DNA of 39,248 nucleotides from Denitratisoma sp. (GCA_032027165.1 JAVSMO010000001.1:2881396-2920643); one strand, 5' to 3'; counted from the first letter of the stretch, positions 11,400-20,771 are shown. Notes: generated from the letters alone by a model not told the origin. Made by a program: numbers and translations.

Positions 11400-11976
11400 C
11401 CGGCCTGCGTGCCGAATAGCCGCGGCGCTGCTGTTCTTCGCGCTGTCCCTGCTTTCCCTCGCCGGCAGTGCCGCAGAGATCGAGGTGAAAAGCGCCAAGA
11501 TCACCGCAGGCGAGGAAGCCTGGCTGGTCGATGCGGAGTTCGGCATCGACATCGGCCAGCGCCTGGAGGAGGTCGTCGCGCACGGGGTGCCGCTGTATTT
11601 CGTCGCCGAGTTCACCCTGAGCAAGGCGCGCTGGTACTGGGTAGACGAGCATGTCGCCGGCAGGCAGCAGACCTGGCGCCTGTCCTACAACGCGCTGACC
11701 CGCCAGTATCGCCTGTCGACGGGGGCGCTGCACCAGAACTTTGTCTCGCTGGGAGAGGCGCTTGGCGTGCTGGCGCGGTTGCGCAACTGGGCAGTGGCGG
11801 ACAGGGCGCTGCTGAAGGCGGGAGAACCGTACAACGCCGCCCTGCGCCTGAAGCTGGACCTGACCCAGCTGCCCAAACCGTTCCAGGTCACCGCCATCGG
11901 CAACAAGGAATGGAACATCACGGCCGAGGTGAAGCGCTGGAGCTTCACGCCGCCGAGCGAGACTCTGGCCAAATGA
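11359..11976 (+). CDS. DUF4390 exported protein between rsmB and ntrY
   Basis: Recognised as the DUF4390 family from its position and body (WLVDAEFGIDIGQRLEEVV, then FTLSKARWYWVDE, then RQYRLSTGALHQNFVSLGEAL). The best start is ATG 11359, inside the last 41 bases of rsmB. It gives a positively charged N-terminus followed by a hydrophobic segment (IAAALLFFALSLLSLAGSAA), a normal Sec signal ending near SAA-EIEV. No in-frame ATG exists after the rsmB stop until well inside the mature region. The result is 205 residues. The stop overlaps the ntrY start (ATGA), so this exported protein is translationally coupled to a sensor kinase and may act on it in the periplasm. That role is inference; the family has no established function. 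Confidence 0.85.
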   Translation: MTAFITPSSRSRPDRPACRIAAALLFFALSLLSLAGSAAEIEVKSAKITAGEEAWLVDAEFGIDIGQRLEEVVAHGVPLYFVAEFTLSKARWYWVDEHVAGRQQTWRLSYNALTRQYRLSTGALHQNFVSLGEALGVLARLRNWAVADRALLKAGEPYNAALRLKLDLTQLPKPFQVTAIGNKEWNITAEVKRWSFTPPSETLAK

Positions 11977-14078
11977 GAATCCTGCTCATCGTCGCCGCGG
12001 CGCTCGCCGCCATCCTGCTCTTCCTGCTGACGTCGGCGTCCGCCAACACGGCGCTGTTCGCCGGCGAGTACCGTTTGCTGCTGGGCTTCACCGCCGCCGT
12101 CGCTGCCACCCTGCTGGGCCTGGTTCTGTGGCAGTTGCGCCAGCTCTGGCGCGAGCATCGCGCCCAGGTCTTCGGCTCCCGCCTCAAGCTGCGCCTGATG
12201 CTGATGTTCGCGCTGATGGCGGTGGTGCCCGGTGCGCTGGTGTATGCCGTCTCGCTGCAGTTTGCCGTGAAGAGCATCGAATCCTGGTTCGACGTTCGGG
12301 TGGACAAGGCACTGGAAGGCGGCCTCAATCTCGGCCGCAATGCCCTGGACTACCTGCTGGCCGACCTGTCGGAGAAGGCGGGCACCATGGCGCTCGAGCT
12401 GGGCGAAGCCTCGGCCGCGATGCGATCGGCTCAGTTGAACCGGCTGCGCGAACAGGCCGGCGTGCAGACGGCCACCCTGCTTTCCGCGGGCGGCCAGGTG
12501 ATTGCCAGCAGCACGGGCGAACGCGCTTCCCTGTTGCCCGACCTGCCCTCGCCGTCGCAGCTGCGCCAGGCGCGCCAGGGCCTCAGTGTCAGCGCCGTGG
12601 AAGGCGATGCCACGACCGGACTGACGATGCGCGTTCTGGTACCGGTGGCCGCGTATTCCTTTACCGGCGAGACGCGCGTGCTGCAACTCACCCAGGCGGT
12701 GCCGGCCTCGATCGCTGCCAGCGCCGAAAGCGTGCAGGCGGTCTATCGCGACTACCAGGAGCTGTCGCTGGCGAAGAGCAGCCTGAAGTGGATGTACACC
12801 CTCACGCTGACCCTGGCGCTGCTGCTCTCCCTGTTCACCGCCATCGCCCTGGCCTTCCTGCTCGCGCGCAGGCTCTCCGCCCCGCTGTCCATCCTGGCCC
12901 GCGGCACCGAGGCGGTGGCCGCCGGCGACTACTCGCCGCGCGAAATCGTTTCCACGCGCGACGAGCTGGGCGTGCTGACGCAATCCTTCAGCCAGATGAC
13001 GCGCCAGCTCGACGAGGCGCGCGCCCAGGCGGAAAAAAGCCGGGCCGAGACGGAAGCCGCGCGCGCCTACCTGGAGAGCGTGCTGGGCAACCTGTCGGCA
13101 GGCGTGCTCGCCTTCGATGCCGACAGCCGGCTGCGTGCCGCCAACGACGGCGCCCGCGCCATCCTGCACGACGATCTGGCCGATGCGCAGCATCAGCCCA
13201 TCGCCGGCTGGACCCGTCACCGGGAATTGAGCGAAGCCATCGTCGCCGGCTGCACCGAGCAATCGGGGGAGTGGCAGCGCGAGATCGAGATGCAAAACGG
13301 CGCCGGCGTGCCGCAGGCGCTGCTGGTGCGCGGCTCGCGCCTGCCCGAGGCCTCCGGCGGCGGCTGTGTGGTGGTGTTCGACGACATCACCCAGCTGATT
13401 GCCGCGCAGCGCTCCGCCGCCTGGGGCGAGGTGGCGCGGCGGCTGGCACACGAGATCAAGAATCCGCTGACGCCGATCCAGCTCTCCGCCGAGCGATTGG
13501 CGCACAAGCTGGCCGACAAGCTGTCCGGCGCGGAGCGCGAAATGCTGGAACGCTCGACGCAGACGATCGTGAACCAGGTCGAGGCGATGAAGCACATGGT
13601 GAACGACTTTCGCGACTATGCCCGCATGCCGCCGCCCCAGCTTGGAGCGCTCGACCTCAATGCCCTCGTCGAGGAAGTGCTCGGCCTCTACGAGACCTCG
13701 CGCGCGCATCTGGCGGTGGAGCTTGCCGACGGCCTGCCGCGCGTCGCCGGCGACGCGGCACAGCTGCGCCAGGTCATCCATAATCTGGTGGCCAACGCCG
13801 AGGATGCGCTGGCCGAGGTAGCCGATCCGGAGATACGCATCGCCACGCGCGCCGAGGGGCGCGGCGCGGTGCTCTCGGTGAGCGACAACGGGGGCGGCTT
13901 TCCGAAGGAAATACTCGCCCGCGCCTTCGAACCCTACGTGACGACCAAGGCGAAGGGCACCGGGCTGGGCCTGGCCATCGTCAAGAAGATCGTGGACGAG
14001 CACCACGGCCAGATCGAGATCGCCAACGCCGCTCCGCATGGCGCGCAGGTGAGGATACGGCTGCCGCAGGCGGCGTGA
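11973..14078 (+). CDS. ntrY: NtrY-like membrane sensor histidine kinase
   Basis: A 701-residue sensor kinase. Three hydrophobic segments near the N-terminus (about 3-24, 35-53 and 74-92) are followed by a large periplasmic sensor region (about 95-270) and a further membrane segment (LTLTLALLLSLFTAIALAF, about 274-292). Then come a HAMP linker (SAPLSILARGTEAVAAGDY), a PAS domain (about 365-475) and a HisKA/HATPase core. The phospho-accepting histidine lies in RRLAHEIKNPLTPIQ. The ATP-binding boxes are NLVANAEDAL, SDNGGGFP and GTGLGLAIVKKI. The start overlaps the DUF4390 stop. NtrY family kinases respond to nitrogen or redox state in other bacteria; the signal here is not known. Confidence 0.92.
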   Translation: MRILLIVAAALAAILLFLLTSASANTALFAGEYRLLLGFTAAVAATLLGLVLWQLRQLWREHRAQVFGSRLKLRLMLMFALMAVVPGALVYAVSLQFAVKSIESWFDVRVDKALEGGLNLGRNALDYLLADLSEKAGTMALELGEASAAMRSAQLNRLREQAGVQTATLLSAGGQVIASSTGERASLLPDLPSPSQLRQARQGLSVSAVEGDATTGLTMRVLVPVAAYSFTGETRVLQLTQAVPASIAASAESVQAVYRDYQELSLAKSSLKWMYTLTLTLALLLSLFTAIALAFLLARRLSAPLSILARGTEAVAAGDYSPREIVSTRDELGVLTQSFSQMTRQLDEARAQAEKSRAETEAARAYLESVLGNLSAGVLAFDADSRLRAANDGARAILHDDLADAQHQPIAGWTRHRELSEAIVAGCTEQSGEWQREIEMQNGAGVPQALLVRGSRLPEASGGGCVVVFDDITQLIAAQRSAAWGEVARRLAHEIKNPLTPIQLSAERLAHKLADKLSGAEREMLERSTQTIVNQVEAMKHMVNDFRDYARMPPPQLGALDLNALVEEVLGLYETSRAHLAVELADGLPRVAGDAAQLRQVIHNLVANAEDALAEVADPEIRIATRAEGRGAVLSVSDNGGGFPKEILARAFEPYVTTKAKGTGLGLAIVKKIVDEHHGQIEIANAAPHGAQVRIRLPQAA

Positions 14079-14091
14079 GAAACGGAACAGC

Positions 14092-15339
14092 ATGGCAAAG
14101 ATACTGGTAGTTGACGACGAGATCGGCATCCGCGAGCTGCTTTCGGAAATCCTCCGCGACGAGGGCTACGACGTGCAGCTGGCCGAGCATGCCGCCGCCG
14201 CCCGGCTGGCGCGCAATGCCGCACGCCCGGACCTGGTGCTGCTCGACATCTGGATGCCGGACACCGACGGCATCACCTTGCTCAAGGAATGGTCGGCTGC
14301 CGGCCAGCTCAACATGCCGGTGGTGATGATGTCCGGCCACGGCACCATCGACACGGCGGTGGAGGCCACGCGGATCGGGGCGCAGGATTTTCTCGAGAAG
14401 CCGATCGCCCTGCAGAAATTGCTTTCGGCCGTCAAGCGCGCCTTGCAGAAGTCGGCCGCACCGCCTGCCCGCACCGAGTTGACCCTGGCGGCCTTTACCC
14501 GCGCCGCGCCGCTGCGCGACCTGAAGAAACGCCTGGAGCAGGTCGCCGCGAGAAGCCGCGCCCTGATGCTGAAGACCGGTCCCGGCAGCCTGGCCGAGCT
14601 GTGCGCCCGCAGCCTTCAGGCGCCGGGCAAGGCCTGGCTCGACCTGGCCAGTCACGGCCAGCCGCTGGCGCTCGAGGCCCTGGAGCAGGCCACGGGCGGC
14701 ATGCTGTTCGCCGCAGAGTTGTCGGCGCTCTCGCGGCTGCAGCAGAAGAACCTGGCGTTCGCGCTCGACCGCCTGGAGAAGTTCGATCTGCGGCTGGTTG
14801 CGGCCAGCGCACAAAGCGCAGCCGAGCTGGCTTCGGCCGGCTTCGACGAAGCACTCGCGCGCCGCCTGGCGGAAGTCAGCCTGGGCGCCCCGGGCCTGGC
14901 CGAGCTGCGGGACGAGGTGCCGGAGATTGCCGCGCAGATACTTACTCATCTCGTCGAGGCCGGTGAAGTTCCGCTGCGCCGCTTGTCCACGGCTGCGCTG
15001 AATGCATTGCGCAATCAAATGTGGACGGGCGGCTACGCCGAACTGCGGAGCGCCATACGCTCCCTTGCATTGGGCGCGCTCGAGGAGGAAATTGCCGCCG
15101 AGGAGGTGTCGCGCCTGCTGGCGCCGCATCCCTCCGCAGCGGCACAGGCGCTGCCGCTCGACCTCCCGCTGCGCGAAGCGCGCGAAGCCTTCGAACGCAT
15201 CTATTTCGAACACCACCTCCAACTCGAGGGCGGTAACATGACGCGGCTGGCGGAAAAGACCGGCCTCGAGCGCACGCACCTCTACCGCAAGCTCAAGGCA
15301 CTCGGCATCGCGCTCGGCAGAAAAGGGGATGAGCAATGA
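14092..15339 (+). CDS. ntrX: NtrX-like response regulator with a degenerate AAA+ domain
   Basis: A 415-residue partner of the upstream kinase. The receiver domain (1-120) is intact: Asp8/Asp9, phospho-site Asp52 in LVLLDIWMP, Ser81 and Lys103. A Fis-type helix-turn-helix closes the protein (about 377-407, GGNMTRLAEKTGLERTHLYR). The central region should be a sigma54-activating AAA+ ATPase but has decayed. Residues 158-170 (LMLKTGPGSLAEL) lie where Walker A should be and lack GxGK. The GAFTGA loop is absent, with only some 20 residues where about 60 are expected. The Walker B position reads GGMLFAAELS without the acidic pair. The WTGGYAELRSAIRSL stretch still marks the end of the fold. It therefore probably regulates without ATP hydrolysis or sigma54 remodelling. 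Its stop overlaps the trkA start (ATGA). Confidence 0.88.
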   Translation: MAKILVVDDEIGIRELLSEILRDEGYDVQLAEHAAAARLARNAARPDLVLLDIWMPDTDGITLLKEWSAAGQLNMPVVMMSGHGTIDTAVEATRIGAQDFLEKPIALQKLLSAVKRALQKSAAPPARTELTLAAFTRAAPLRDLKKRLEQVAARSRALMLKTGPGSLAELCARSLQAPGKAWLDLASHGQPLALEALEQATGGMLFAAELSALSRLQQKNLAFALDRLEKFDLRLVAASAQSAAELASAGFDEALARRLAEVSLGAPGLAELRDEVPEIAAQILTHLVEAGEVPLRRLSTAALNALRNQMWTGGYAELRSAIRSLALGALEEEIAAEEVSRLLAPHPSAAAQALPLDLPLREAREAFERIYFEHHLQLEGGNMTRLAEKTGLERTHLYRKLKALGIALGRKGDEQ

Positions 15340-16757
15340 AAATAATCATTCTTGGCGCCGGCCAGGTCGGCACCTCGGTGGCCGAAAGCCTGGTGTCGGA
15401 AGCCAACGACATCACCATCGTCGACACCGACGCCGCGCGGCTCGCCTCGCTGCAGGACCGCCTCGACCTGCGCACCCTGGCGGGCAACGCCTCGAGCCCG
15501 TCGGTGCTGCGCCAGGCGGGCGCGGAAGACGCCGACATGCTGATCGCCGTGACGCAGAGCGACCAGACCAACCTGTGCGCCTGCAAGACGGCGCACGCGC
15601 TGTTCAACCTGCCGACGCGCATCGCCCGCGTGCGCTCTTCCGACTTCGCCGACTACGCCGAGCTGTTCACGCCGGAGAACTTCGCCGTCGATTTCGCCAT
15701 TTGCCCCGAGCAGATCGTCACCGACTACATCGTCAAGCTGATCGAGGTGCCCGAGGCGCTGCAGGTGCTGGAGTTCGCCCGCGGCCAGGTCAGCCTGGTG
15801 GCGGTGCGCGCCTTCGAGGGCGGCCCGCTCGTCGGCCATCCCATCAAGGAGCTGCGCAAGCACATTCCGCAGGTCGATGCGCGCGTCGCCGCCATTTTCC
15901 GCAAGGACACGCCGATCATTCCCGAGGGCGACACCGTCATCAAGGCCGGCGACGAGGTGTTCTGCCTGGCGGCGACGAAGAACATCCGCCAGGTGATGCG
16001 CGAGTTGCGCCGCATGGACAAGCCGGTCAAGCGCATCATGATCGCCGGCGGCGGCAACATCGGCTACCGCCTGGCGCGCGCCATCGAGCGCGACTACCAG
16101 GTCAAGGTGCTCGACCACAACAAGCGCCATGCCGAGTGGCTGGCGGAGAACATGAGCCACGCGCTGGTGCTGCAGGGCGACGCGACCGACGAGAAGCTGC
16201 TCGAGGACGAGAACGTCGACCAGATGGACCTCTTCATCGCGCTTACCAACGACGACGAGAACAACATCATGTCGGCGCTGCTGGCCAAGCGCATGGGTGC
16301 CAAGCGCGTCGTCTCCCTGATCAACCGGCGCGCCTACGCCGAGCTGGTGCAGGGCGGCCAGATCGACATCGCCATCTCGCCGGCGCAGACTTCCATCGGC
16401 ACCCTGCTGGCGCACGTGCGCCGCGGCGACGTCGCGGCGGTGCATTCGCTGCGCCGAGGCGCCGCCGAGGCGCTCGAGCTGGTGGTGCACGGCGACGAGA
16501 AATCCTCGCAGGTCGTCGGCCGCCGCATCGAGCAGCTGCCGGTGATCAAGGGCGCCACCATCGGCGCCATCGTGCGTGGCCTGCCGGAGCCGGGCGCGCC
16601 GCAGGAAGAGGGCGCCGGGGCGCGGCCGGTCAAGGTGATCATGGCGCACCACGACACGGTGATCGAAGCCGGCGACCACGTCATCGTCTTCGTCGTCTCG
16701 AAGAGCCTCGTGCCGAAGGTCGAGAAGCTCTTCCAGGTCGGCTTCGCCTTCCTGTAG
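15336..16757 (+). CDS. trkA: Trk potassium uptake system NAD-binding regulator TrkA
   Basis: Cytoplasmic gating ring subunit for TrkH. The 473 residues contain two tandem RCK units. The first Rossmann fold starts MKIIILGAGQVGTSVAESL with an acidic ligand for the ribose (IVDTD), and the second starts near residue 231 (IMIAGGGNIGYRLARAI). Each is followed by an RCK-C domain, with VIKAGDEVFCLA and VIEAGDHVIVFV at their ends. The length matches E. coli TrkA (458). Translation is coupled to the ntrX-like gene by an ATGA overlap, which places potassium uptake in one unit with the two-component system. It precedes two trkH genes. Confidence 0.97.
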   Translation: MKIIILGAGQVGTSVAESLVSEANDITIVDTDAARLASLQDRLDLRTLAGNASSPSVLRQAGAEDADMLIAVTQSDQTNLCACKTAHALFNLPTRIARVRSSDFADYAELFTPENFAVDFAICPEQIVTDYIVKLIEVPEALQVLEFARGQVSLVAVRAFEGGPLVGHPIKELRKHIPQVDARVAAIFRKDTPIIPEGDTVIKAGDEVFCLAATKNIRQVMRELRRMDKPVKRIMIAGGGNIGYRLARAIERDYQVKVLDHNKRHAEWLAENMSHALVLQGDATDEKLLEDENVDQMDLFIALTNDDENNIMSALLAKRMGAKRVVSLINRRAYAELVQGGQIDIAISPAQTSIGTLLAHVRRGDVAAVHSLRRGAAEALELVVHGDEKSSQVVGRRIEQLPVIKGATIGAIVRGLPEPGAPQEEGAGARPVKVIMAHHDTVIEAGDHVIVFVVSKSLVPKVEKLFQVGFAFL

Positions 16758-16774
16758 CCGGGCGGGGGCGGCCG

Positions 16775-18232
16775 ATGAGCAATGCGCTGGCGGTCCTGCG
16801 CGTCTTCGCGCTGGTGCTGCTGGTGTTCGCGCTGACCCTGCTGCTGCCCGCCGCCGTCGCCTGGTTCGGGCGGGATGCGGCATTCGCGGCGTTCGCGGTC
16901 GGCCTTGTCATTACGCTCACCGCGGCGGTGATGCTCTGGCTGCTCACGCGGCGGCATCGCGACGAGCTGCGCGTGCGCGACGGCTTCCTGCTGGTGTCCC
17001 TGGTGTGGGTCGTGGTGCCGGCCTTCGCGGCGCTGCCCCTGCTGCTGTTCTTCCCGGCGATGAGCTTCACCGACGCCTACTTCGAGGCGGTCTCGGGACT
17101 GACCACCACCGGCGCGACCGTGATCGAGGGCCTGGACACCCTGCCGTTTTCCATCAACCTGTGGCGGGCCTTCCTGGTGTTCCTCGGCGGCATGGGCCTG
17201 ATCGTGCTGGCGGTGGCGATCCTGCCGCTTCTCGGCGTCGGTGGCCGCCAACTGTTCACGGCGGAGTCGCCCGGCCCCATCAAGGAATCCAAGCTGACGC
17301 CGCGCATGGCCGAGACGGCGCGGGGATTGTGGCTGGTCTACTTCGTGCTGGCGGTCGCCTGCACCCTCGGCTACGCCTGGGCCGGCATGGACTGGGGCGA
17401 CGCGGTGATCCACATGTTCACCACCCTCGGCCTGGGCGGCTTCTCCAGCCACGACGCGTCCTATGCCTTCTTCAATTCGCCGGCCGTCGAGGCGGTGGCC
17501 ATCGTCTTCATGACGCTGGCCGGCATGAACTTCGCCACCCACTTCATGGCGGCGCGACGGCGTTCCTTCTCCTTCTACTGGGCCGATCCGGAGATCCGCT
17601 GGTACGTCGGCGTGATGTACGCCAGCGTGCTGGGCATCGCCGTCTATCTGTGGCAGGCGGGCACCTTTCCGGACTTTTCCACGGCGCTGCGCTTCTCGGC
17701 CTTCAACGCCGTGTCCATCGCCACCACCACCGGCTACGCCAACACCGACTATGCGCAGTGGCCGTTCTTCGCGCCGCTGTGGATGCTGTTCCTGTGCAGC
17801 TTCGTCACCTGCGCCGGCTCCACCGGCGGCGGCCTGAAGATGATGCGCGCCATCATCGTCTTCCGCCAAGTGATGCGGGAAGTGATCCATACCGTGCACC
17901 CGAATGCCGTGCACACGGTGAAGCTGGCGGGCGCGCCGCTGCCCAACAGGATCATCTTCGCCGTGCTGGCCTTCGCTTTCGTCTACATGGTGATCGTCGT
18001 TTCCCTGACCCTGCTGATGGTCTTCTCCGGCCAGGACGTCGTCACCGGCTTCTCCGCGGTGGTGGCGAGCTTCAACAACACCGGCCCCGGCCTCGGCGAG
18101 GTGGGGCCGGCCACCACCTACAAGTCGCTCACCGACTTCCAGACCTGGGTGTGCACCGCCGCCATGCTGCTCGGCCGCCTGGAAATCTTCACGCTGCTGG
18201 TGGTGCTCTCGCCGGCGTTCTGGAGAAAGTGA
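16775..18232 (+). CDS. trkH: Trk potassium transporter TrkH, copy 1
   Basis: Inner-membrane potassium channel subunit gated by TrkA. The 485-residue protein has the four-fold M1-P-M2 layout. Selectivity-filter glycines are seen in SGLTTTGAT (Gly113), [19 protein letters not shown] (Gly320) and FNNTGPGLG. The ATG at 16775 is 17 bases after trkA. The gene ends one base before copy 2. At 17759-17854 the DNA is 95/96 identical to copy 2 ([20 protein letters not shown] and the following [12 protein letters not shown]). Copy 1 keeps Thr at filter positions 111 and 319 and is the better match to a potassium-selective TrkH. Confidence 0.96.
   Translation: MSNALAVLRVFALVLLVFALTLLLPAAVAWFGRDAAFAAFAVGLVITLTAAVMLWLLTRRHRDELRVRDGFLLVSLVWVVVPAFAALPLLLFFPAMSFTDAYFEAVSGLTTTGATVIEGLDTLPFSINLWRAFLVFLGGMGLIVLAVAILPLLGVGGRQLFTAESPGPIKESKLTPRMAETARGLWLVYFVLAVACTLGYAWAGMDWGDAVIHMFTTLGLGGFSSHDASYAFFNSPAVEAVAIVFMTLAGMNFATHFMAARRRSFSFYWADPEIRWYVGVMYASVLGIAVYLWQAGTFPDFSTALRFSAFNAVSIATTTGYANTDYAQWPFFAPLWMLFLCSFVTCAGSTGGGLKMMRAIIVFRQVMREVIHTVHPNAVHTVKLAGAPLPNRIIFAVLAFAFVYMVIVVSLTLLMVFSGQDVVTGFSAVVASFNNTGPGLGEVGPATTYKSLTDFQTWVCTAAMLLGRLEIFTLLVVLSPAFWRK
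17759..17854 (+). repeat. 96-base near-identical patch, copy in trkH copy 1
   Basis: This stretch matches 19218-19313 at 95 of 96 positions; the one difference is C17809 versus T19268. The offset (1459 bases) equals the distance between the two gene starts. Flanking sequence is clearly more diverged, including at third codon positions. This suggests recent gene conversion between the paralogues or strong constraint on this pore-adjacent segment. Confidence 0.9.
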
Positions 18233-18233
18233 C

Positions 18234-19691
18234 ATGGAACGCCTGCTCGCCGTCCTCAACGTCTTCGCGCGCATCGCGCTGATATTCGGACTGGCCCTGC
18301 TGCTGCCGATCGGCGTGTCCTGGTGGATCGGCGATGGCGCCCTGGCCGCCTTCGACGAGGCCTTGCTGGGAACCCTGGCAGGCGCCGGCGCTGCGGCGCT
18401 GGCGACGCAGCGCTTCCGGCGCGAGCTGCGTGCCAACGACGGCATCCTGCTGGTGGTGATGTGCTGGGTGCTGCTGCCGATCATTGCCAGCGTGCCGCTG
18501 ATGCTGGGCATCCCGGGGCTGGGCTTTGCCGACGCCTATTTCGAGGCGGTTTCCGGGCTCACCGCGACGGGCGCGACCGCCCTCAGCGGCCTGGACCGGC
18601 TGCCGCCCTCGATCAACTTGTGGCGCACCGAGCTGCACTGGATCGGCGGCCTCGGCATCATCGTGCTGGCGGTGGCCGTCCTGCCCCTGCTCGGCGTCGG
18701 CGGCCGCCAGCTGATGCGCGCCGAGGTGCCCAGCCCGATCAAGGATGCCGGCATCACGCCGCGCGTGGCGGAGACCGCCAAGGGCTTCTGGAAGATCTAT
18801 ATTGGACTGACGCTGCTGTGCGCGCTGGTCTACGGACTGCTCGGCATGGGCTGGCTGGACGCGCTCACCCACGCCTTCAGCACGGTGGCGCTGGGCGGCT
18901 TCTCCAGCCACGACGCCAGCCTCGGCTTTTTCGATTCGCCGGCGCTGGAGGCCGTCACCATCGGCTTCGCGCTGGCGTCGGGGATGAGCTACGTGACCCA
19001 TTTCGCCGCGCTCTCCGGCCGCAGCCTGCGCCCTTACCTGCGCGACGGCGAACTGCCCTTTTACCTGGGCGTGCTCGGGGGAAGCGTGCTGCTGGTCGCC
19101 GTTTACATCTGGCAGGCGGGCTTCTATGCGGAGTTCGCCACCGCGCTGCGCCACGCCGCCTTCAACACGGTGTCGGTGGCGACGACGCTGGGTTATGCCT
19201 CGACCGACTACTCGAAATGGCCGTTCTTCGCGCCGCTGTGGATGCTGTTCCTGTGCAGCTTCGTCACTTGCGCCGGCTCCACCGGCGGCGGCCTGAAGAT
19301 GATGCGCGCCATCGTCCTGTACAAGCAGGTCTTCCGCGAGATCATCCATGCCATGCATCCGCACGCCACCACATTCGTCAAGCTGGGCGGCACCGTCGTG
19401 CCGAACAAGATCATCCTGGCCGTGCTCGGCTTCGGTTTCCTCTACATGGCCAGCACCATCTTCTTCACCCTGGCGCTGGCGGCGAGCGGCGCCGACATCG
19501 TCAGCGCCTTCTCGGCGGCGGTGGCCTGCTTCAACAACACCGGCCCCGGCCTCGGCCTGGTCGGGCCGGACAGCAATTACGGCGTGTTCAACGACTTTCA
19601 GGTCTGGATCTGCAGCTTTGCCATGCTGCTCGGCCGGCTCGAAATATTCACGCTTCTGGTCGTCCTGACCCCGGCTTTCTGGCGCAAGTAG
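18234..19691 (+). CDS. Trk potassium transporter TrkH, copy 2 (tandem paralogue)
   Basis: A second TrkH of exactly the same length (485 residues), collinear with copy 1 without visible net indels. It starts one base after the copy 1 stop. The four pore regions are [28 protein letters not shown] and FNNTGPGLG. Compared with copy 1, Thr111 is Ala and Thr319 is Leu, both beside filter glycines (Gly113 and Gly320), so ion affinity or sodium/potassium choice may differ. It may use the same TrkA. Known TrkH/TrkG pairs in E. coli share one TrkA in this way. The change in selectivity is inference from alignment by eye. Confidence 0.95.
   Translation: MERLLAVLNVFARIALIFGLALLLPIGVSWWIGDGALAAFDEALLGTLAGAGAAALATQRFRRELRANDGILLVVMCWVLLPIIASVPLMLGIPGLGFADAYFEAVSGLTATGATALSGLDRLPPSINLWRTELHWIGGLGIIVLAVAVLPLLGVGGRQLMRAEVPSPIKDAGITPRVAETAKGFWKIYIGLTLLCALVYGLLGMGWLDALTHAFSTVALGGFSSHDASLGFFDSPALEAVTIGFALASGMSYVTHFAALSGRSLRPYLRDGELPFYLGVLGGSVLLVAVYIWQAGFYAEFATALRHAAFNTVSVATTLGYASTDYSKWPFFAPLWMLFLCSFVTCAGSTGGGLKMMRAIVLYKQVFREIIHAMHPHATTFVKLGGTVVPNKIILAVLGFGFLYMASTIFFTLALAASGADIVSAFSAAVACFNNTGPGLGLVGPDSNYGVFNDFQVWICSFAMLLGRLEIFTLLVVLTPAFWRK
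19218..19313 (+). repeat. 96-base near-identical patch, copy in trkH copy 2
   Basis: Partner of the patch at 17759-17854. It encodes [20 protein letters not shown] and the following conserved [12 protein letters not shown]. Synonymous sites are nearly all identical here, while they differ freely on either side. Confidence 0.9.
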
Positions 19692-19703
19692 TAAACTTGC
19701 AAG

Positions 19704-20771
19704 ATGAACAAGCTCAAAAACGATACCTTCCTGCGCGCCCTGCTGCGCCAGCCGACCGAGCACACCCCGATCTGGCTGATGCGCCAGGCCGGCCGCTACC
19801 TGCCCGAATACTGCGAAACGCGCCGCCGCGCCGGCAACTTCATGAACCTCTGCAAGAGCCCGCAGATGGCCTGCGAGGTGACCCTCCAGCCGCTGGCGCG
19901 CTATGACCTCGATGCGGCGATCCTGTTCTCCGACATCCTCACCGTGCCCGACGCCATGGGCCTCGGCCTGTATTTCGCCGAAGGCGAGGGGCCGAAGTTC
20001 GAGCGGCCCCTGCGCGAGGAATGGGAGATCCGCAACCTGGCCGCGCCCGACCCCGGCGTCGAGCTGCGCTACGTAATGGACGCGGTGGCGGAAATCCGCC
20101 GCGCGCTGGACAATTCCGTGCCGCTGATCGGCTTCTCGGGCAGCCCGTTCACCCTCGCCTGCTACATGATCGAGGGGGGCGCCTCGGAGGACTTCCGCAC
20201 CATCAAGGCCATGCTCTACGACCGGCCCGATCTGCTGCACCATGTGCTGGAAGTGAATACCACGGCAGTGACCGCTTACCTCAATGCCCAGATCGAATCC
20301 GGCGCCCAGGCCGTGATGATCTTCGATACCTGGGGCGGCGCCCTCAGCCATCGCGCCTACAAGGAGTTCTCGCTGGCGTACATGCAACGCATCGTAGCCG
20401 GGCTGAAGCGGGAGCACGGCGGCGCGCGCATCCCGAGCATCGTATTCACCAAGGGCGGCGGCCAATGGCTGGAGGACATCGCGGCGATCGGCTGCGATGC
20501 CGTCGGCCTCGACTGGACCACCGATATCGGCGCGGCGCGCCGCCGCGTCGGCGACAAGGTGGCGCTGCAGGGCAACCTCGATCCGGTGGCGCTGTTTGCC
20601 CAGCCGGAAAAAATTGCGCAGGAAGCACGCATCATCCTCGACGCCTTCGGTCCGGGCAGCGGCCATGTCTTCAATCTCGGCCACGGCATTTCCCAGTTCA
20701 CGCCGCCGGACCATGTCTCGGCGCTCGTGAATGCCGTGCACGAGCACAGCCGCAAGCAGCGCCAGCTCTAG
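19704..20771 (+). CDS. hemE: Uroporphyrinogen decarboxylase
   Basis: Removes four carboxyl groups from uroporphyrinogen III to form coproporphyrinogen III in heme synthesis (cytoplasm). At 355 residues it has the usual length. Both family signatures are present: [14 protein letters not shown] (about 23-36) and [17 protein letters not shown] (about 146-162). [15 protein letters not shown] supplies the catalytic Asp, and [16 protein letters not shown] lies near the end. The ATG at 19704 is 12 bases after trkH copy 2, so it may be read with the Trk genes. Downstream is the longest gene-free stretch of the window. Confidence 0.98.
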   Translation: MNKLKNDTFLRALLRQPTEHTPIWLMRQAGRYLPEYCETRRRAGNFMNLCKSPQMACEVTLQPLARYDLDAAILFSDILTVPDAMGLGLYFAEGEGPKFERPLREEWEIRNLAAPDPGVELRYVMDAVAEIRRALDNSVPLIGFSGSPFTLACYMIEGGASEDFRTIKAMLYDRPDLLHHVLEVNTTAVTAYLNAQIESGAQAVMIFDTWGGALSHRAYKEFSLAYMQRIVAGLKREHGGARIPSIVFTKGGGQWLEDIAAIGCDAVGLDWTTDIGAARRRVGDKVALQGNLDPVALFAQPEKIAQEARIILDAFGPGSGHVFNLGHGISQFTPPDHVSALVNAVHEHSRKQRQL

